From JAJXZJ01 sp050012855 (GTDB taxonomy: Bacteria; Verrucomicrobiota; Verrucomicrobiia; Limisphaerales; J093): DNA of 64,000 nt. The stretch spans positions 127,228-191,227 of the forward strand of contig JBEKGJ010000002.1 in the NCBI GenBank assembly GCA_050012855.1. Reading direction: 5' to 3'. Position 1 is the first letter of the stretch. Every line of letters begins with the position of its first letter. Under the pieces are notes generated by a model that did no database searches, was not told where the DNA came from, and saw only the letters and a program-made list of their open reading frames with translations. Both the position numbers and the translations under genes were made by a program. Below are positions 43,030 through 50,932 of this stretch, one piece after another.

Positions 43030-44907
43030 ATGAGCACCGCGCGAATCGCCTACGACCCGGCCTGGCAGGAAAAGTACCGGTCCATGATCGCCACGCCCGC
43101 CGAGGCCGTGGCCCGCCTGAAACCCGGCCAGCGCATTTTCATCGGCACCGGTTGCGCGCAGCCGCTCCAGCTCGTCAACGCCCTCGCCGCGCGCGCCGCG
43201 GAGCTGCCCGACACCGAGATCGTTCACCTGCTCACCTTCGGCGACGCCCCCTACGCCCGGCGCGAGCTGACCCAGTTCTTCCGCGTCAACAGCTTCTTCA
43301 TCGCCGACAACGTGCGCGAGATCATCAGCGAGGGACTGGGCGATTACACGCCGATGTTCCTCTCGGAAATTCCGCGCCTGTTCAAGTCGGGCCAGATGCC
43401 GCTGGACGCCGCGCTGGTCGAGGTTTCCCCGCCCGACGAACGCGGCATGTGCAGCCTTGGTGTGTCGGTGGACATCGTGAAGAGCGCCGTGGAAAATGCC
43501 GCGCTCGTCCTCGCCCAGGTCAACCCGCGCATGCCCCGCACCCACGGCAATTCGCTCGTCCACGTCTTCGACCTCGACGTGCTCGTGCCGGTCGAGGACG
43601 CCATCATCGAGGTGCCGCCCGCCGAGGTGACGCCGGAGACGCAGCAGTTGGCGGAGAACCTGGCCGCACTGATTGACGACGGCTCCACCATCCAGATCGG
43701 CATCGGCAAAATCCCGCAGGCGCTGCTCGGCCACCTCAAGCAGAAGAAGGACCTCGGCATCCACACCGAGATGATCACCGACGGCTACGTGGACTTGATC
43801 CAGTCCGGCGCCGTCACCGGCGCGCGCAAGACCCTCGATCGCGGCAAAATCGTCGCCAGCTTCGCCATCGGCACGCGCAAGCTCTACGATTTCATTGACG
43901 ACAACCCGCAGTTCGCGTTCCACCCCACCGAGTACGTCAACGACGTCACCGTGATCAGCGCGCAACACCGGATGGTGGCGGTCAACACCGCCCTCGAGGT
44001 GGACCTCACCGGCCAGATTTGCGCCGACTCGCTCGGCCGCCAGTTCTTCTCCGGCGTCGGCGGGCAGGTGGATTTCAACCGCGGCGCCTCGCGCGCGCCC
44101 GGCGGCAAGGCGATCATCGCCCTGCCTTCGACCGCGCAAAACGGCGCGGTGTCCCGCATCGTCACCCACCTCATGCCCGGCGCCGGCGTGGTGACCACCC
44201 GGGCCGCCGTCCACTACGTCGTCACCGAGTACGGCGTCGCCTACCTCCACGGCAAGAGCATCCAGGAACGCGCCCTGGCGCTGATCAGCATTGCCCACCC
44301 CAACTTCCGCGCGCCGCTCCTGCGCGAGGCCATCGCCGCCAAGTTCCTCTCCACCGCGATGGCGGACATGGCGGGCAAAATCATCGTCGGCCCCAAGGAA
44401 CTCCGCACCACCGTCCTGCTCCCCGACGGCACGCAAATCCAATTCCGGCCCATCGAGCCGACCGACGAACCGCGGATGCGCGATTTGTTCTACGCCCTCT
44501 CGCAGCAGACCATTTACTACCGGTTCATGAGCTTCCGGAAGGTCATTCCGCGGAAGGAAATCCAGGAGTTCGTCTATATTGACCACCGCAATGACGTCAC
44601 CCTGGTGGCGACCATGCCCAGCGCCGCCGGCGACGAGATCATCGCCGTGGGCAGTTACTACCTCGACTCGAAGACGAACGTCGCCGAGGTGGCGTTCGTG
44701 GTGCGGGACGAATGGCAGAACCGGGGCCTGGGCACCCAACTGCTCGCCTACCTGATGCGCATCGCCCGGCGCAACGGCATCCGCGGTTTCACGGCCGAGG
44801 TGCTCACGGACAACAAGGCGATGCAGGCGGTGTTCAACAAGAGCAATTGCAAGCTGCAGACCCGGTTCGCCGGCAACGTCATCAGCTTCGAACTCGCCTT
44901 CACCTGA
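43030..44907 (+). CDS. Acetyl-CoA hydrolase/CoA-transferase fused to GNAT acetyltransferase
   Basis: In this 625-residue protein, residues 1 to about 435 match the acetyl-CoA hydrolase/4-hydroxybutyrate CoA-transferase family (IFIGTGCAQPLQLVNALAAR, VEVSPPDERGMCSLGVSVDI, IGKIPQALL, and SGVGGQVDFNRGASRAPGGK near the end). Residues about 470-625 are a GNAT domain (IQFRPIEPTDEPRMRDLFYA; VRDEWQNRGLGTQLLAYLMR is the acetyl-CoA loop). The CoA-transferase could exchange CoA between acetyl-CoA and other acids; the GNAT part might acetylate a protein or small molecule. Paired with the ADP-forming synthetase, it points to acetate or short acid metabolism. Confidence 0.9.
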   Translation: MSTARIAYDPAWQEKYRSMIATPAEAVARLKPGQRIFIGTGCAQPLQLVNALAARAAELPDTEIVHLLTFGDAPYARRELTQFFRVNSFFIADNVREIISEGLGDYTPMFLSEIPRLFKSGQMPLDAALVEVSPPDERGMCSLGVSVDIVKSAVENAALVLAQVNPRMPRTHGNSLVHVFDLDVLVPVEDAIIEVPPAEVTPETQQLAENLAALIDDGSTIQIGIGKIPQALLGHLKQKKDLGIHTEMITDGYVDLIQSGAVTGARKTLDRGKIVASFAIGTRKLYDFIDDNPQFAFHPTEYVNDVTVISAQHRMVAVNTALEVDLTGQICADSLGRQFFSGVGGQVDFNRGASRAPGGKAIIALPSTAQNGAVSRIVTHLMPGAGVVTTRAAVHYVVTEYGVAYLHGKSIQERALALISIAHPNFRAPLLREAIAAKFLSTAMADMAGKIIVGPKELRTTVLLPDGTQIQFRPIEPTDEPRMRDLFYALSQQTIYYRFMSFRKVIPRKEIQEFVYIDHRNDVTLVATMPSAAGDEIIAVGSYYLDSKTNVAEVAFVVRDEWQNRGLGTQLLAYLMRIARRNGIRGFTAEVLTDNKAMQAVFNKSNCKLQTRFAGNVISFELAFT

Positions 44908-44965
44908 GCGCCTGTAGATGTCAGCGATCTTGTGTCAATTGTGAGACCCCTTCATGGGATAGCCT

Positions 44966-45598
44966 CTAACCCTCTGAGCCCTCATCTCCCTCCTCTGAAG
45001 GATCACCTGGCTCTGGGTCAGCGGGATCACCCTCATGTGGGATACCAGGGTCACCATGCTCTGGTGGAACTGGAAACGGGGGAGGAGGCTGATGATCCCG
45101 CTTCCATTCCTCCTGCCATTGGTTAACGTCTCGTTCCAATTGGTTAACGTCCTGTTGGAGTGTTTGGATCAACTGTACCACGTCATTGCCGGTCACACTT
45201 AACTTCCCCGAAATGTTCAGGTCGCCGGTAATGGCCACGCTGCCTTGGAAACTTCCCGCCAGGCCCGTGCCAAAACTCCGTCCTAGGATAGCGGTTCCGC
45301 TTGCAGTCTCACCGCGGACTCCGATTCCGCCTCCGTTTTGACTGAAGCCAAACACCCCCGTGGAAAACGGAAAATCTGTGGTCGTTACCCCGGTAACGCC
45401 CTGCTTATCGCTCTCACCATACACGCCGGCATGTTCGCGGAATACCGGGTCTTCCCCACCCAACCTGCCAACAGCATTGGTTGCCGTGTTCAGACCGGTG
45501 ACGCCACACTGTACGGGATTATTTCCTATTTTTGTGAAACCAAACCGGGAGTTCGGATCTAGAGTCCCGTCAGGCGCAAAGATGGGAGGGGGAGGCAT
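44966..45598 (-). CDS. Gly-rich repeat protein with coiled coil, copy A
   Basis: This 210-residue protein of unknown function starts MPPPPIFAPDGTLDPNSRFG and contains short Gly-Val-Tyr/Phe-Gly repeats (GVYGESDKQGVTGV, GVFGFSQNGGGIGV, LAGSFQGSVAITGDLNISG), like the beta-structured repeats of some surface or phage-tail-like proteins. A coiled coil follows (VQLIQTLQQDVNQLERDVNQ), and the C-terminus is rich in Pro/Glu/Asp/Gly. No signal peptide is visible. It shares a nearly identical core with the next gene (copy B), and the two are tandem duplicates 39 bp apart. Copy A lacks the PNPTS segment present in B. Confidence 0.6.
   Translation of the reverse strand: MPPPPIFAPDGTLDPNSRFGFTKIGNNPVQCGVTGLNTATNAVGRLGGEDPVFREHAGVYGESDKQGVTGVTTTDFPFSTGVFGFSQNGGGIGVRGETASGTAILGRSFGTGLAGSFQGSVAITGDLNISGKLSVTGNDVVQLIQTLQQDVNQLERDVNQWQEEWKRDHQPPPPFPVPPEHGDPGIPHEGDPADPEPGDPSEEGDEGSEG
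45352..45557. repeat. Direct repeat unit A (about 205 bp)
   Basis: This segment inside copy A is nearly identical (one or two differences by eye) to 45883-46088 in copy B, offset 531 bp. The flanking parts of the two genes are clearly more diverged, so this block was duplicated or homogenised recently. Confidence 0.8.
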
Positions 45599-45637
45599 GA
45601 TCTATGTCCTTAGATTCTATGTGGTTGCAACGCATCC

Positions 45638-46144
45638 TCAGTGGTATAGGGCAGCTACCGTAGCTTTTAGGTCTGCCACCTGCTTTTGTAGCGTCTGTAT
45701 CTGCTGCATTAAGTCGTTTCCACCTACTATACACGTCCCGGAAACGTTCAGGTCGATGGTAATGGCCACGCTACCCTGGAAGCTGCCCGCGAGGCCCGTG
45801 CCAAAACTCCGTCCTAGGACAGCGGTTCCGCTCACAGTCTCACCACGCACCCCAATTCCACCTCCGTTTTTACTGAAGCCGAACACCCCCGTGGAAAACG
45901 GAAAATCTGTGGTCGTTACCCCGGTAACGCCCTGCTTATCGCTCTCACCATACACGCCGGCATGTTCGCGGAATACCGGGTCTTCCCCACCCAACCTGCC
46001 AACAGCATTGGTTGCCGTGTTCAGACCGGTGACGCCACACTGTACGGGATTATTTCCTATTTTTGTGAAACCAAACAGGGAGTTCGGATCTAGGGAGGTC
46101 GGATTTGGAATCACGTCAGGCGCAAAGATGGGAGGGGGAGGCAT
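45638..46144 (-). CDS. Gly-rich repeat protein with coiled coil, copy B
   Basis: This 168-residue paralogue of copy A has the same start (MPPPPIFAPD), the same central Gly repeats and a shorter, different coiled-coil end (QQIQTLQKQVADLKATVAAL). It lacks the acidic Pro-rich tail. It is transcribed upstream of copy A in the same direction. Function is unknown; a beta-structured, trimeric fibre-like protein is a guess from the pattern. Confidence 0.6.
   Translation of the reverse strand: MPPPPIFAPDVIPNPTSLDPNSLFGFTKIGNNPVQCGVTGLNTATNAVGRLGGEDPVFREHAGVYGESDKQGVTGVTTTDFPFSTGVFGFSKNGGGIGVRGETVSGTAVLGRSFGTGLAGSFQGSVAITIDLNVSGTCIVGGNDLMQQIQTLQKQVADLKATVAALYH
45883..46088. repeat. Direct repeat unit B (about 205 bp)
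   Basis: Partner of 45352-45557, nearly identical in sequence and in the same orientation. Confidence 0.8.
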
Positions 46145-46494
46145 GGTATTAGCTCTTGGTCAGAGGTTGCGACTTGGTTGTTTTAATAATGCCAAGTATT
46201 ACCAACCGCACTACCATGCGTCAATAGATTTTTTACTATTACGTCCTATCACTGTACGCGGCAGACACCATCAGATGCACTGAACTTGCCAAAAGGCTAG
46301 AACCTATCCCAAAACGTCGTTCATCAAGGGCTCGGCTCTAGAAGGGGTCGGTTCTTACAATTGACAATTTCGGCCTGAACCCATCCAGGCTCGGCAAAAG
46401 GCGTTTGCGGGCAAGGCTGCGGGTGCGACTTTCCGACCGAGTGTCCAGGCGAATGAGCTTGCGAGAGAGGGCAAGGCGGGGGAAATTCCCACGC
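46145..46494. other. Intergenic, 350 bp, AT-rich left part
   Basis: The left part (46150-46290) is AT-rich and non-coding in appearance. At 46342-46369 lies AAGGGGTCGGTTCTT followed by an AT-rich tail, the left copy of a repeat that recurs in inverted form at 47218-47241. The remaining bases lead into the antitoxin-like gene. Confidence 0.5.
46342..46369 (+). repeat. Left repeat flanking the toxin-antitoxin pair
   Basis: AAGGGGTCGGTTCTT plus CAATTGACAATT. A related sequence appears at 47107-47134 in the same orientation and, inverted, at 47218-47241 (CAAGAACCGACCCC). Together they bracket the toxin-antitoxin genes. Confidence 0.55.
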
Positions 46495-46767
46495 ATGACT
46501 GTTGTGAAGACGGACCAGCGGCGGCGCGTCACGCTGCCCGACGCCGGCAGCGGGTGGGTTTTCCACGTAACCCGGCCAACCCCGAAGAGCTACCTCCTGA
46601 CCTTCATCGAGGAGCCGGAGCAAGCGGACATCGTGCCCTCGATTTTTGAGGGGCTCCGGCGGCCGACAAAGGCCGAGATCGCCCTCGCCTTCGGGCCCAA
46701 CGCAGAGTTTGATGCGCTCGAAGCGGCGATGGCAAAGCACCCCTACATTCCGGAGGAGCCGGAGTGA
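46495..46767 (+). CDS. Putative antitoxin of a MazF/PemK-type pair
   Basis: The 90-residue protein starts MTVVKTDQRRRVTLPDAGSG, resembling the beta-strand DNA-binding region of AbrB/MazE-like antitoxins (RRRVTLP), and ends with an acidic helix region (FDALEAAMAKHPYIPEEPE) that could cover the toxin. The stop overlaps the toxin start (GTGA at 46764-46767). Autoregulation by the antitoxin is the usual pattern but is not shown here. Confidence 0.6.
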   Translation: MTVVKTDQRRRVTLPDAGSGWVFHVTRPTPKSYLLTFIEEPEQADIVPSIFEGLRRPTKAEIALAFGPNAEFDALEAAMAKHPYIPEEPE

Positions 46768-47090
46768 AGGCCTGGGACATCTACAGTTACCAGCCAGCCG
46801 GCTGGAATGAACCGCATCCCGCCGTGCTGATATCCCACCCCCAACGCGTCGCCAACAAACCGGACATCGAACTGCTGATGTGCGCGTCGCATCGGGCATC
46901 GCGCAGCGCAAGGCCCGGGGAGGTCATCCTCGACGAGGCTGACGGACTTGACTGGCCGACGTTGTGCAAGTGCGATCTTATCCACACGGCCGCAAAATCC
47001 GACCTGAAACAGCGGCGCGGCCATGTGGGCCGCGAACGACGCCAGGAGATCATCCGGCAGATCATCACGTGGCATGATTGGCTCACTTGA
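46764..47090 (+). CDS. MazF/PemK-like toxin
   Basis: The 108-residue protein has features of the MazF/PemK RNase fold: an early strand before AVLISHPQRVANKPDIELLM, the loop SARPGEVILDEADGLDWPTL, the CKCDLIHTAAKSDLKQRRGH segment (where MazF has its catalytic core strand) and a C-terminal helix REIIRQIITW-like. It starts with GTG overlapping the upstream stop. These toxins cut mRNA; conservation of catalytic Arg/Thr cannot be verified by eye. The pair lies between inverted repeats. Confidence 0.65.
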   Translation: MKAWDIYSYQPAGWNEPHPAVLISHPQRVANKPDIELLMCASHRASRSARPGEVILDEADGLDWPTLCKCDLIHTAAKSDLKQRRGHVGRERRQEIIRQIITWHDWLT

Positions 47091-47106
47091 GCCGCAAGGG
47101 GTCAGC

Positions 47107-47241
47107 AAGGGGTCTTGATAATGGACAATGTCCCCTTCTTTCGCCGGCGGTGTAGGGACTGGTGACTCGGCACCCGGCTGCTCGGCCATGACGGGAGAGC
47201 GGCTGGAAACGAGTTAGTGTCCATTATCAAGAACCGACCCC
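47107..47241. repeat. Inverted repeat pair right of the toxin gene
   Basis: The left arm at 47107-47134 (AAGGGGTCTTGATAATGGACA...) is complementary to 47218-47241 (TGTCCATTATCAAGA then ACCGACCCC). The roughly 85 bp between show no gene. The right arm is also the inverted partner of 46342-46369. Confidence 0.6.
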
Positions 47242-47312
47242 ATTGCCGTTCGGCCGTCGGGTCAACAGTGACCGCCGCCGAACGGCTCACAGCGCCTCGC
47301 TGGCAGGATGAG

Positions 47313-47711
47313 TCAGGGTTCGCCGGTTCGAACCGCCTTGGGATCCCCCACGTGGCGGTAGGAACTGTGTCCGGTGGACTTTCGGGCGCGAGGCAGCGGC
47401 AGTTTCTCGACGCGCTCCTGCCATTCAATGCACTCCAGCTCCAACCGGATTTCAAAGTCGGCATCGGGCGATTCCAACGGACGCATGGCGGCAACGTCGG
47501 CGTCGGTCAGCTCGAAGTGGCTCAGACAGCGGCGTCCCTGGGTCAGCGGCGTCTCTGCCGTGATGCTGACCCCGAAGGCCGTGAGCTTGCACGTTCCCAG
47601 CACACTGGACCGGAAGATGCCGCGCCGATGGAGATTCACCCTCACGCGCTTGCCCGCGAACGGCGCGTTGGACGAACGCAGATCCTTCAACTTGTGCGAT
47701 TCCGATATCAT
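47313..47711 (-). CDS. Small protein, possibly PilZ-like
   Basis: The 132-residue protein has a basic start (KRVRVNLHRRGIFRSSVLG), then KLTAFGVSITAETPLTQGRR and FEIRLELECIEW, an order of strands resembling PilZ domains, which bind cyclic di-GMP. The canonical RxxxR and D/NxSxxG motifs are only loosely matched, so this is tentative. It stands alone, with 222 bp to the toxin gene and 186 bp to the methyltransferase. Confidence 0.45.
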   Translation of the reverse strand: MISESHKLKDLRSSNAPFAGKRVRVNLHRRGIFRSSVLGTCKLTAFGVSITAETPLTQGRRCLSHFELTDADVAAMRPLESPDADFEIRLELECIEWQERVEKLPLPRARKSTGHSSYRHVGDPKAVRTGEP

Positions 47712-47897
47712 AACGTCAATTTCCGGCGTCGGTTAAAAAGCAACCCAGTCCCGTTGACCCGGCGGCTGACCACCGCCGAGCCGGACCAACATGCCTTAAA
47801 ACCTAAGTTCTGCAAATGGAATACATTAAAAAACTAAGTTGTCAAACCGATGCGCCGCCGCCTTGCCAGCGCCGCCGGGCGGGCTAGATTAACCGCC

Positions 47898-48917
47898 ATG
47901 AACCCGCCTGAATCTGCCCGCACGTGGACGACCCCGGCGTTGCTTGCCCTCGGACGCGGCTATCAGGCCGCGGCCGTCCTGCTGGCCGCCGCCGAGCTGG
48001 ACCTCTTCACCGCGCTCGCCGCCGAACCCCTCACCGCGACCGAGGTCGCCGCCCGCCGGGCCTGCGATGTTCGCGCCACGGCCATGCTGCTGGACGCCCT
48101 GGCCGCCCTGGGTCTGATGTGGAAGAACGGTGACCGCTATGCTGTGCCGGACTCCCTCGTGGATGCACTTGCCACCGACGGCAGGCACAGCCTCCTGGCC
48201 ATCACCCGGCACCAGGCCAATTGCCTCCGCCGTTGGGCCCAGCTTGCCAGCGTGGTGAAAACCGGCCGGCCGGCGGAACCTGCGCCCAGCGTGCGTGGCG
48301 AGGAGGACGACGAAGCCTCGTTCATCGAGGGCATGCACAATCTCGCTGCGCCCCAGGCGGACAGCGTGATCCAGGGCCTGCAACCGCTGGAGTTCACCCA
48401 TGTGCTCGACGTCGGCGGAGCCACCGGGACGTGGACCATCGCCTTCCTGCGCGCCTGTCCGTCCGCACGGGCAACGCTGTTCGACCGGCCGTCCGTCATC
48501 CCGATGGCGCAACGTCGGCTGGGCGCAGCGGGTTTGGCGGACCGGGTCCGCTGCGTGGGGGGTGATTTTCTGAGCGACCCGCTACCGGCGGGGGCGGATC
48601 TGGCCTGGGTGAGCGCGATCGTTCACCAGAATTCACGGGTCCAGAATCGCGCGTTGTTCGGCCGCGCCCTGGCCGCCCTGGTTCCCGGCGGACGCATCGC
48701 CATCCGCGACCTCGTGATGGATCCGGGCCGAACCCAACCGACGGCGGGTGCGTTGTTCGCGATCAACATGCTGGTGGCCACCGAGGGAGGAGGCACGTTC
48801 ACGCTCGCGGAACTGCGCGAGGATCTGGAAACGGCGGGGTTCGTCGGCGCGGAGCTGGCCGGTCACGACGAAGGCATGAATTCGCTGGTGGTGGCGCGCA
48901 AACCAGGAGCGGTTTGA
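47898..48917 (+). CDS. SAM-dependent O-methyltransferase (acetylserotonin/caffeic-type)
   Basis: The 339-residue protein has an N-terminal dimerisation winged helix (LLAAAELDLFTALAAEPLTA, TEVAARRACDVRATAMLLDA) and a SAM domain with motif I VLDVGGATGTWTIAFL near residue 172, ATLFDRPSVIP (the acidic residue binding SAM), VRCVGGDFLSDPLP and VPGGRIAIRDLVMD. This two-domain design is the plant/bacterial O-methyltransferase family. The substrate, often an aromatic hydroxyl, is unknown. It has its own leader region and converges on the sphingolipid-like operon, 20 bp from its stop. Confidence 0.85.
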   Translation: MNPPESARTWTTPALLALGRGYQAAAVLLAAAELDLFTALAAEPLTATEVAARRACDVRATAMLLDALAALGLMWKNGDRYAVPDSLVDALATDGRHSLLAITRHQANCLRRWAQLASVVKTGRPAEPAPSVRGEEDDEASFIEGMHNLAAPQADSVIQGLQPLEFTHVLDVGGATGTWTIAFLRACPSARATLFDRPSVIPMAQRRLGAAGLADRVRCVGGDFLSDPLPAGADLAWVSAIVHQNSRVQNRALFGRALAALVPGGRIAIRDLVMDPGRTQPTAGALFAINMLVATEGGGTFTLAELREDLETAGFVGAELAGHDEGMNSLVVARKPGAV

Positions 48918-48937
48918 GCCCGCGACGCGGCGGAGTT

Positions 48938-49918
48938 TCAACCCGCCGGCCGGCCGGCGGTCGAGCCCCCGCACGCGGGAGGTGGGTGGTCGGAGAATCG
49001 GCGGTAGAGCCGGTTGCCCAGCGGCAGAAGAAGCGCCGTGGTGAGCGCGCCGGCCGCCACGTCCACGACGTAGTGGTAGCGGCAATAGACCGTCGCGGTG
49101 CAGAGCAACAAGACGATGACCAGGTGGGCCCAGCGGAGGCGGCGCAGGTAGCGGAAGGAGAACCAGACCGTGCTGATCGCGATGGCGACGTGGCTGCTCG
49201 GGAACGCGGCGCCGGGACCCTCAAAATGCTCGTAAACCCAGAGCACCGCGTGACGAAACAGACCGGGCTTGATGGCGTCGGGATAGCTCGGCGACACGGC
49301 GTAGGCCTGGATTTCATCGGGCAGGCGAAAGCCGTCGATCTCCCGGAAAAACGCCCGCGGTCCCATCACCGGCAGCGCGATGTAGATCAGGTAACAGACG
49401 TAGAAAACGAAGGAGATGACCGAGACATAATGGAAGAACTGCCGCCGGTCGCGCAGGAACAGCGCCAGCCCCACCCCCACAATCATGAGGTAGTAGGAGA
49501 AATACGCCGCATACATGCTTTCGCTGAACCACAGCCAGGGCAGATGATCCATGAAGGCGATGGACGGCTGAAAACCGAACAGGGCCTGATCGGCGGCGAT
49601 GAAATGGGCGTCGAGGTAATCGGGCACGAACATGCGGTTGAGCGCGCCGGTTTCCCGGTAGAACGCGGTGTAAAGCAGGACCGGATAAAAATGGCGGAGG
49701 AAATCCAGGATGCGGTTGGCCGGACGCATTGCATAGGCCCGGAGGAGCAGGTGAACCAGCACGAGTGCGGCCGCATGGCCTCCGGCCAGCCAGGGCCAGC
49801 CCGGCACGGTCTCGTTCTGAAAACACAGGATCAACCCGCCCACCAGGGCAATGTAAAGCTGCGTGGCGTAATCAATGAAGACATAGCCCCGGAACCAGCC
49901 CCCGGTCTTCACAGCCAT
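48938..49918 (-). CDS. PAP2 superfamily membrane protein (possible sphingolipid head-group enzyme)
   Basis: The 326-residue protein has six or more transmembrane helices and PAP2 motifs: FPSSHVAIAISTV (motif 2 Ser-x-His) and YCRYHYVVDVAAG (motif 3). The layout matches the Aur1/inositol-phosphorylceramide-synthase-like branch (PAP2_3) better than soluble phosphatases. The ATG at 49918 overlaps the upstream epimerase gene's stop by 10 bp. Within an operon with a serine-palmitoyltransferase-like enzyme, it could transfer or remove a phosphate-linked head group of ceramide; this is inferred. Confidence 0.8.
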   Translation of the reverse strand: MAVKTGGWFRGYVFIDYATQLYIALVGGLILCFQNETVPGWPWLAGGHAAALVLVHLLLRAYAMRPANRILDFLRHFYPVLLYTAFYRETGALNRMFVPDYLDAHFIAADQALFGFQPSIAFMDHLPWLWFSESMYAAYFSYYLMIVGVGLALFLRDRRQFFHYVSVISFVFYVCYLIYIALPVMGPRAFFREIDGFRLPDEIQAYAVSPSYPDAIKPGLFRHAVLWVYEHFEGPGAAFPSSHVAIAISTVWFSFRYLRRLRWAHLVIVLLLCTATVYCRYHYVVDVAAGALTTALLLPLGNRLYRRFSDHPPPACGGSTAGRPAG

Positions 49919-50886
49919 CCCTCCTGCACATACCAGGCCCGCGTGGCGGCCATTCCTTCGGGCAGGCCGGTGGGACACGCGAGTGCCAGTGTCGTCCGCA
50001 GTTGCCCAGTGTCCGCCACCCAGCCGGGCGCGGTCAGTTCGCGCACCTTGCCGTGGGCCAGCACGGTCGGCCGGCCGGTAAGCCGGGCGGCGGCCTGGGC
50101 CAGCGCACAGATGGACCACAACACCGCGTTGGGGAGCGGCAGTGGGAGCGTCCGCACGCCAAGCTGGCGGGCGATCTCCGTCGTGAGCTGTCGCATCGTG
50201 CAGATCTCCCCGGACGCCACGTGAAACACGCGGCCCGGAGCGGCCGGGTGGGCGAGGCTGGCCAGAATGACCGCCGCCAAATCCGACACGAACACGAGGC
50301 TCAATTCCTGCCGCCCACCGCCGCAGGTCGGCAGAACATGCGCCCGGGCCGCCTTGAACAGCCGGAGGAACTCGCCATCGCGCGGACCATAGACCGCCGC
50401 CGGCCGCAGGATCGTGAACGCAGTCCGGCAATGGGCGATGACCTCCTCCTCGGCGGCCAGCTTGCTCCGGCCGTAAGCCGAGACCGGAGCTGGTGGCGCG
50501 GCCTCCCGAGCGGGCGCGGCGGTCGTGCCCGGTCCCGAAACGGCCAGGCTCGAAACATGCACGAGGCGTTCGACGCGCGAGGCGTTGACGGCCGCCACCA
50601 TGTTGCGGGTGCCGTCGCGGTTGACGGCGAACAGGTCGGCGGCATGCACGGCCTTGACCAGACCGGCGCAATGGATGACATGCGTGATGCCGCGCATCAC
50701 CGCCGACAGGCTGGCGGGATCGGTAATCGAGCCGGGACGAACTTCGACCGTGGCCAGGTGGGACGCGATGAACCGGTGGTTGCTCGTTGGCCGCAACAGC
50801 ACGACGGTCGGAATACCGCGAGCAGCCAGCGCGTCGAGGACGTGGCTTCCGACGAATCCGCTTGCGCCTGTCAGCAAAACCTTCAT
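49909..50886 (-). CDS. NAD-dependent epimerase/dehydratase family protein (possible ketosphinganine/ceramide reductase)
   Basis: The 325-residue extended SDR has VLLTGASGFVGSHVLDALAA, the LVKAVHAADLFAVNRDGTRN strand, VHVSSLAVSGPG and the Tyr-x3-Lys in SAYGRSKLAAEEEV near residue 144. Such proteins are encoded beside serine palmitoyltransferase in bacterial sphingolipid loci, where one (CerR of Caulobacter) reduces the keto group. That role is inferred from the operon; other 3-beta-HSD-like roles are possible. It overlaps the PAP2 gene and follows the aminotransferase-like gene by 46 bp. Confidence 0.8.
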   Translation of the reverse strand: MKVLLTGASGFVGSHVLDALAARGIPTVVLLRPTSNHRFIASHLATVEVRPGSITDPASLSAVMRGITHVIHCAGLVKAVHAADLFAVNRDGTRNMVAAVNASRVERLVHVSSLAVSGPGTTAAPAREAAPPAPVSAYGRSKLAAEEEVIAHCRTAFTILRPAAVYGPRDGEFLRLFKAARAHVLPTCGGGRQELSLVFVSDLAAVILASLAHPAAPGRVFHVASGEICTMRQLTTEIARQLGVRTLPLPLPNAVLWSICALAQAAARLTGRPTVLAHGKVRELTAPGWVADTGQLRTTLALACPTGLPEGMAATRAWYVQEGWL

Positions 50887-50932
50887 GGGCGTCCGGCCAC
50901 TGGGCGCCGGGAAGTGGGGGCGCAGCGGCGGC

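Noticed and set aside
40731..44739. Two long minus-strand open frames (768 and 594 codons) opposite the acyl-CoA genes
   Set aside because: GC-rich antisense shadows rich in Gly/Asp/Val/Arg; the plus-strand genes have full family signatures.
47320..47340. CGGTTCGAACCG, similar to a tRNA T-loop
   Set aside because: It is a short self-complementary sequence with no acceptor, D or anticodon arms around it.
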